NCBI GenBank assembly: GCA_023539495.1
Contig: JAKCEV010000008.1
Location: 1-33,995, forward strand
DNA from: Candidatus Wolframiiraptor allenii
GTDB taxonomy: Archaea; Thermoproteota; Nitrososphaeria_A; Caldarchaeales; Wolframiiraptoraceae
DNA length: 33,995 nt
Direction: 5' to 3'
The notes under the pieces were generated by a model. That model made no database searches, was not told the origin of the DNA, and was given only the letters and a program-made list of their open reading frames with translations. This document shows positions 32,459 through 33,995 of the stretch, one piece after another; position 1 is the first letter of the stretch; every line of letters begins with the position of its first letter. The position numbers and the translations under genes are program-made.

Positions 32459-32797
32459 TCACTTCTCCTCAAGCTTCTCAATAACCACGAAATGGACGGT
32501 CTTGCTTAGAGGCCTGCACTCCGCGATCCTCACCTTATCCCCCTCCTTGACATCGATGCATGGCGGGAGGTGGGCGGGTATATTGCTCCTCCGCCGCTCA
32601 TACCTCTTATACTTCCTTACATAGTGGAGATACTCCCGCCTAACAATAATCGTCCTAGCCATCCTCCTCTTGTAGACTACCCCCGTGAGAACGGTTCCCC
32701 TAACCTTCAAGTGGCCGTGGAATGGGCATTTCGGATCATCGCACTCATTCTCCGGAGGCTTGACTGGTATCCCGATGTTCTTCGCAGACATGCTCAT
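32459..32797 (-). CDS. rps17: Small ribosomal subunit protein uS17
   Basis: A 112-residue archaeal S17. It has the [21 protein letters not shown] block with its zinc-site cysteines and His, the [17 protein letters not shown] core and [23 protein letters not shown]. The ATG at 32797 lies 9 nt after a GGAGG; a GTG at 32803 overlaps the stop of the upstream micro-ORF. The Rpp29 and L29 genes that normally precede uS17 are missing; instead there are two micro-ORFs and the mobile-element boundary. Confidence 0.95.
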   Translation of the reverse strand: MSMSAKNIGIPVKPPENECDDPKCPFHGHLKVRGTVLTGVVYKRRMARTIIVRREYLHYVRKYKRYERRRSNIPAHLPPCIDVKEGDKVRIAECRPLSKTVHFVVIEKLEEK

Positions 32798-32799
32798 GC

Positions 32800-32877
32800 T
32801 CACCTTCCTCCTCGAGCCGCCAGCGCTGGCACCGACTCGGAGAAGCCTCCTAATAATGTTTCCAGCTCTCCTACCAT
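32800..32877 (-). CDS. Micro-ORF coupled to uS17
   Basis: A 25-codon ATG frame ([20 protein letters not shown]) whose stop overlaps the GTG/ATG start region of uS17 and whose start overlaps the stop of the next micro-ORF. The chained overlaps look like translational coupling, but the frame is short and has no known match. It may be a leader peptide, a decayed L29-type gene or chance. Confidence 0.25.
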   Translation of the reverse strand: MVGELETLLGGFSESVPALAARGGR

Positions 32878-32972
32878 CTCCTCACCCCCAAAACTTCCCT
32901 AACAGCCCTCTTGGCAACGCTAAATATCTCCCCAAAGCGAATATGCCTCCGGTTCATTATCATCGCGTTCAT
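32871..32972 (-). CDS. Micro-ORF upstream of the uS17-uL14 unit
   Basis: A 33-codon basic frame ([20 protein letters not shown], then [13 protein letters not shown]), overlapping the next ORF by one short ATGGTAG segment. Composition is like a small ribosomal or RNA-binding protein, but I do not recognise it. It begins 29 bp from the inverted-repeat boundary at 33001, so it could be the truncated end of a gene cut by insertion. Confidence 0.35.
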   Translation of the reverse strand: MNAMIMNRRHIRFGEIFSVAKRAVREVLGVRRW

Positions 32973-33000
32973 CCTATCCCATAACCGAACATGATGAAGA

Positions 33001-33037
33001 GCCTGCCCTTATTTCTTGGGGAGCCACTCGAAAATGG
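33001..33037 (+). repeat. Copy 3 of the four-copy motif; left arm of a 22-bp perfect inverted repeat
   Basis: The first 22 bases (GCCTGCCCTTATTTCTTGGG and GA) are the exact reverse complement of 33369-33390. The copy continues with AGCCACTCGAAAATGG, matching the motif's GAAAATG end. It lies between the ribosomal micro-ORFs and the decayed ORF X. Confidence 0.75.
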
Positions 33038-33065
33038 GAAATAAAAATGTGGGACATCATGATGC

Positions 33066-33344
33066 TTATGGCATGCTTGTCTCGGCAAGCTTCAGCTTGA
33101 ATAGTGTCGCGTCCCATAGCTCCCCCCATACGTCCCCGAGATATTCTATCAATTGATCCCAGTCCATTACCCTCACCATGTCGCATCTCGTCACGCGCCT
33201 ATCGCCCTCGCTCACGCCTCACACCACGAAATATTTGACATCCTCCCCGTCCTTGAATGGTATTATGAAGATCTACTCCGAGGTTCCTCTATCGCCATGG
33301 AATCCTATTTTTAGCCGGCTTCCCCGGCATCTAGGCATCATCAT
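33066..33344 (-). pseudogene. Decayed ORF 'X' inside the inverted repeat
   Basis: On the minus strand one frame from an ATG at 33344 to a TAA at 33066 reads as protein throughout, but is cut by a TAG (after GDRGTSE) and a TGA (after DVKYFVV). The last part from a GTG at 33215 is an open 49-codon frame that ends WGELWDATLFKLKLAETSMP. The IFIIPFKDGEDVKYFVV segment resembles the relic at 24759-24869. I do not recognise the family. It lies next to, and points away from, the TnpB-coupled ORF, and may be cargo or a regulator of the element. Confidence 0.45.
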
Positions 33345-33353
33345 AAGAATCTT

Positions 33354-33390
33354 CCACTTTCAGGCGGGTCCCCAAGAAATAAGGGCAGGC
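33354..33390 (-). repeat. Copy 4 of the four-copy motif; right arm of the inverted repeat
   Basis: CCACTTTCAGGCGGG followed by TCCCCAAGAAATAAGGGCAG and GC: bases 33369-33390 are the perfect reverse complement of 33001-33022. It sits between two divergent coding stretches, X on the minus strand and the 85-residue ORF on the plus strand, so it may be a shared promoter or the end of the element. Confidence 0.75.
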
Positions 33391-33416
33391 ATGTACTGAG
33401 ATGATATTGTGGAGAC

Positions 33417-33674
33417 ATGATCGGTTACGTGGATGCCTTCGAGGAGGCTGGTCTCCTGATGGAGTTTATCATGGTCTTGGATTACGTGGACTCGGCGCTT
33501 GCCGTTGTTGGGAGGCATGGGCCGCCATCAGCCATCGCTAGGACACTTGTATATGATAGGCTCAGGATGCTCGACGACTTCGCCAGAAAATACCGCGGAT
33601 ATGTTGGCAAGGTGATGGATTACGTCTGCGAGGAGCTTCATGGCTTACTCTATGAAGTCCTCGGAGGTGGATGA
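33417..33674 (+). CDS. Small ORF 'Y' coupled to tnpB
   Basis: An 85-residue protein, MIGYVDAFEEAGLLMEFIMV onward, predicted mostly helical, with FIMVLDYVDSALAVVG, ARTLVYDRLRMLDDFARKY and a C-terminal EELHGLLYEVLGGG. It has no HUH motif or serine-recombinase motif, so it is not a usual IS200 or IS607 transposase. Its TGA overlaps the tnpB ATG (ATGA), so the two are translated together. It may be a partner or regulator of TnpB; I do not recognise the family. A short GTGGAG sequence precedes the ATG. Confidence 0.6.
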   Translation: MIGYVDAFEEAGLLMEFIMVLDYVDSALAVVGRHGPPSAIARTLVYDRLRMLDDFARKYRGYVGKVMDYVCEELHGLLYEVLGGG

Positions 33675-33995
33675 AAGTGAGGAGAAATTGCGTTGTGGAG
33701 CTGGTGGTTGATGAGGAGACCGAGAAGAGGCTGAGACAGCTATGTGATCTTTCATCGAAGCTATGGAACGAGGTCAATTACGCCAGGCTGAGGATGTGGC
33801 TAGAGAAGAAACACATTGACTTTAAGGCGATATATAGGGAGTTCTACGAGAAATACAAACCATTGATAGGCGCCGTCACGACGCAGACGATCATAAGAAA
33901 GAATAATGGCGCGTGGAGGAGCTTCTTCAAGCTATTGGAGCTGAAGAGGGAGAGGAGGCTGCCGCCATTCATAACTTGGGTTAGTCCGCCGGGAT
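33671..33995 (+). CDS. tnpB: TnpB / IS605 OrfB-family RNA-guided nuclease, N-terminal part (runs off the window)
   Basis: The open frame continues to the last base of the window (108 codons visible). The N-terminal pattern is that of TnpB: a basic start, VVELVVDEETEKRLRQLCDL, then SSKLWNEVNYARLRMW, a YREFYEKYKPLIGAVTTQTI region and RKNNGAWRSFFKLLELKRE leading to PPFITWVSPPG. The RuvC residues and zinc finger lie beyond the edge, so it cannot be said whether the nuclease is intact. The ATG overlaps the stop of ORF Y by 4 nt. No tnpA-type HUH transposase is found near it. Confidence 0.85.
   Translation, partial: MKVRRNCVVELVVDEETEKRLRQLCDLSSKLWNEVNYARLRMWLEKKHIDFKAIYREFYEKYKPLIGAVTTQTIIRKNNGAWRSFFKLLELKRERRLPPFITWVSPPG

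Noticed and set aside
151-33390. CRISPR array as the source of the repeated motif
   Set aside because: Four copies in both orientations, kilobases apart, with no regular spacers or cas genes; this does not fit an array.
33417-33674. ORF Y as an IS200-type TnpA transposase
   Set aside because: It is too short and has no HUH motif or catalytic tyrosine context.

Overview
The window comes from a thermophile-like archaeon, most probably of the TACK group (Thermoproteota, Korarchaeota or a relative); the exact lineage cannot be fixed from sequence alone. Support: TFE, archaeal Trm56, TmcA, Taw2-like wyosine enzyme, ribosomal proteins eS25 and eL40, two tRNA-Val genes each with a short intron at the canonical 37/38 site, TATA-box promoters 25-35 nt upstream of starts, heavy AGG/AGA arginine use, tungsten-type aldehyde:ferredoxin oxidoreductases, and a protein disulfide oxidoreductase.

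Layout. 1-522: the tail of a TnpB-type mobile element, a repeat motif and a decayed ORF, then eL40. 551-4493: information-processing genes (DUF2110-like protein, TFE, Trm56), a LarA-type nickel racemase and two tRNA-Val genes, plus a 55-residue zinc protein. 4548-10757: a GSA-aminotransferase-like enzyme and a BMP-type ABC importer (binding protein, double ATPase, and two permeases fused in one chain). 10898-21021: tRNA-Phe, then a catabolic block: EtfB-EtfA, an aldehyde:ferredoxin oxidoreductase co-directional with a class II aldolase, L-fuculokinase, a GlcD-type FAD-linked 2-hydroxyacid dehydrogenase, and a second AOR with a four-cluster ferredoxin subunit. 21169-24535: aldo/keto reductase and TmcA. 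24554-26769: terminator, a solo TnpB-tail repeat with a small-ORF relic, then a phosphate transporter (PiT, apparently frameshifted at its 5' end) with its DUF47 partner. 26753-32797: DUF2258-like protein, protein disulfide oxidoreductase, cyclophilin-like protein, eS25, Taw2, a DUF362/NapG-like/NapH-like membrane redox operon, and a uL14-uS17 fragment of the ribosomal operon. 32800-33995: two micro-ORFs, a 22-bp perfect inverted repeat enclosing a decayed ORF, and an 85-residue ORF translationally coupled (ATGA overlap) to a tnpB gene that runs off the window.

How the genes work together. The central block reads as a deoxysugar (fucose/rhamnose type) to pyruvate route: FucK makes L-fuculose-1-phosphate, the aldolase cleaves it to DHAP and L-lactaldehyde, the adjacent AOR oxidises lactaldehyde to L-lactate with reduction of ferredoxin, LarA could racemise L- to D-lactate, and the GlcD-type enzyme with EtfAB could oxidise D-lactate to pyruvate in a ferredoxin-driven (confurcating) reaction like that of acetogen LctBCD. 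The pathway is an inference from family assignments and gene order; the isomerase and the LarA cofactor genes are not in the window.

The most unusual material is the mobile-element family at 1-200, 24593-24870 and 33001-33995: a structured TnpB 3'-end repeat with divergent flanks, a four-copy GC-block/A+T-block motif, and two unrecognised small ORF families tied to it.
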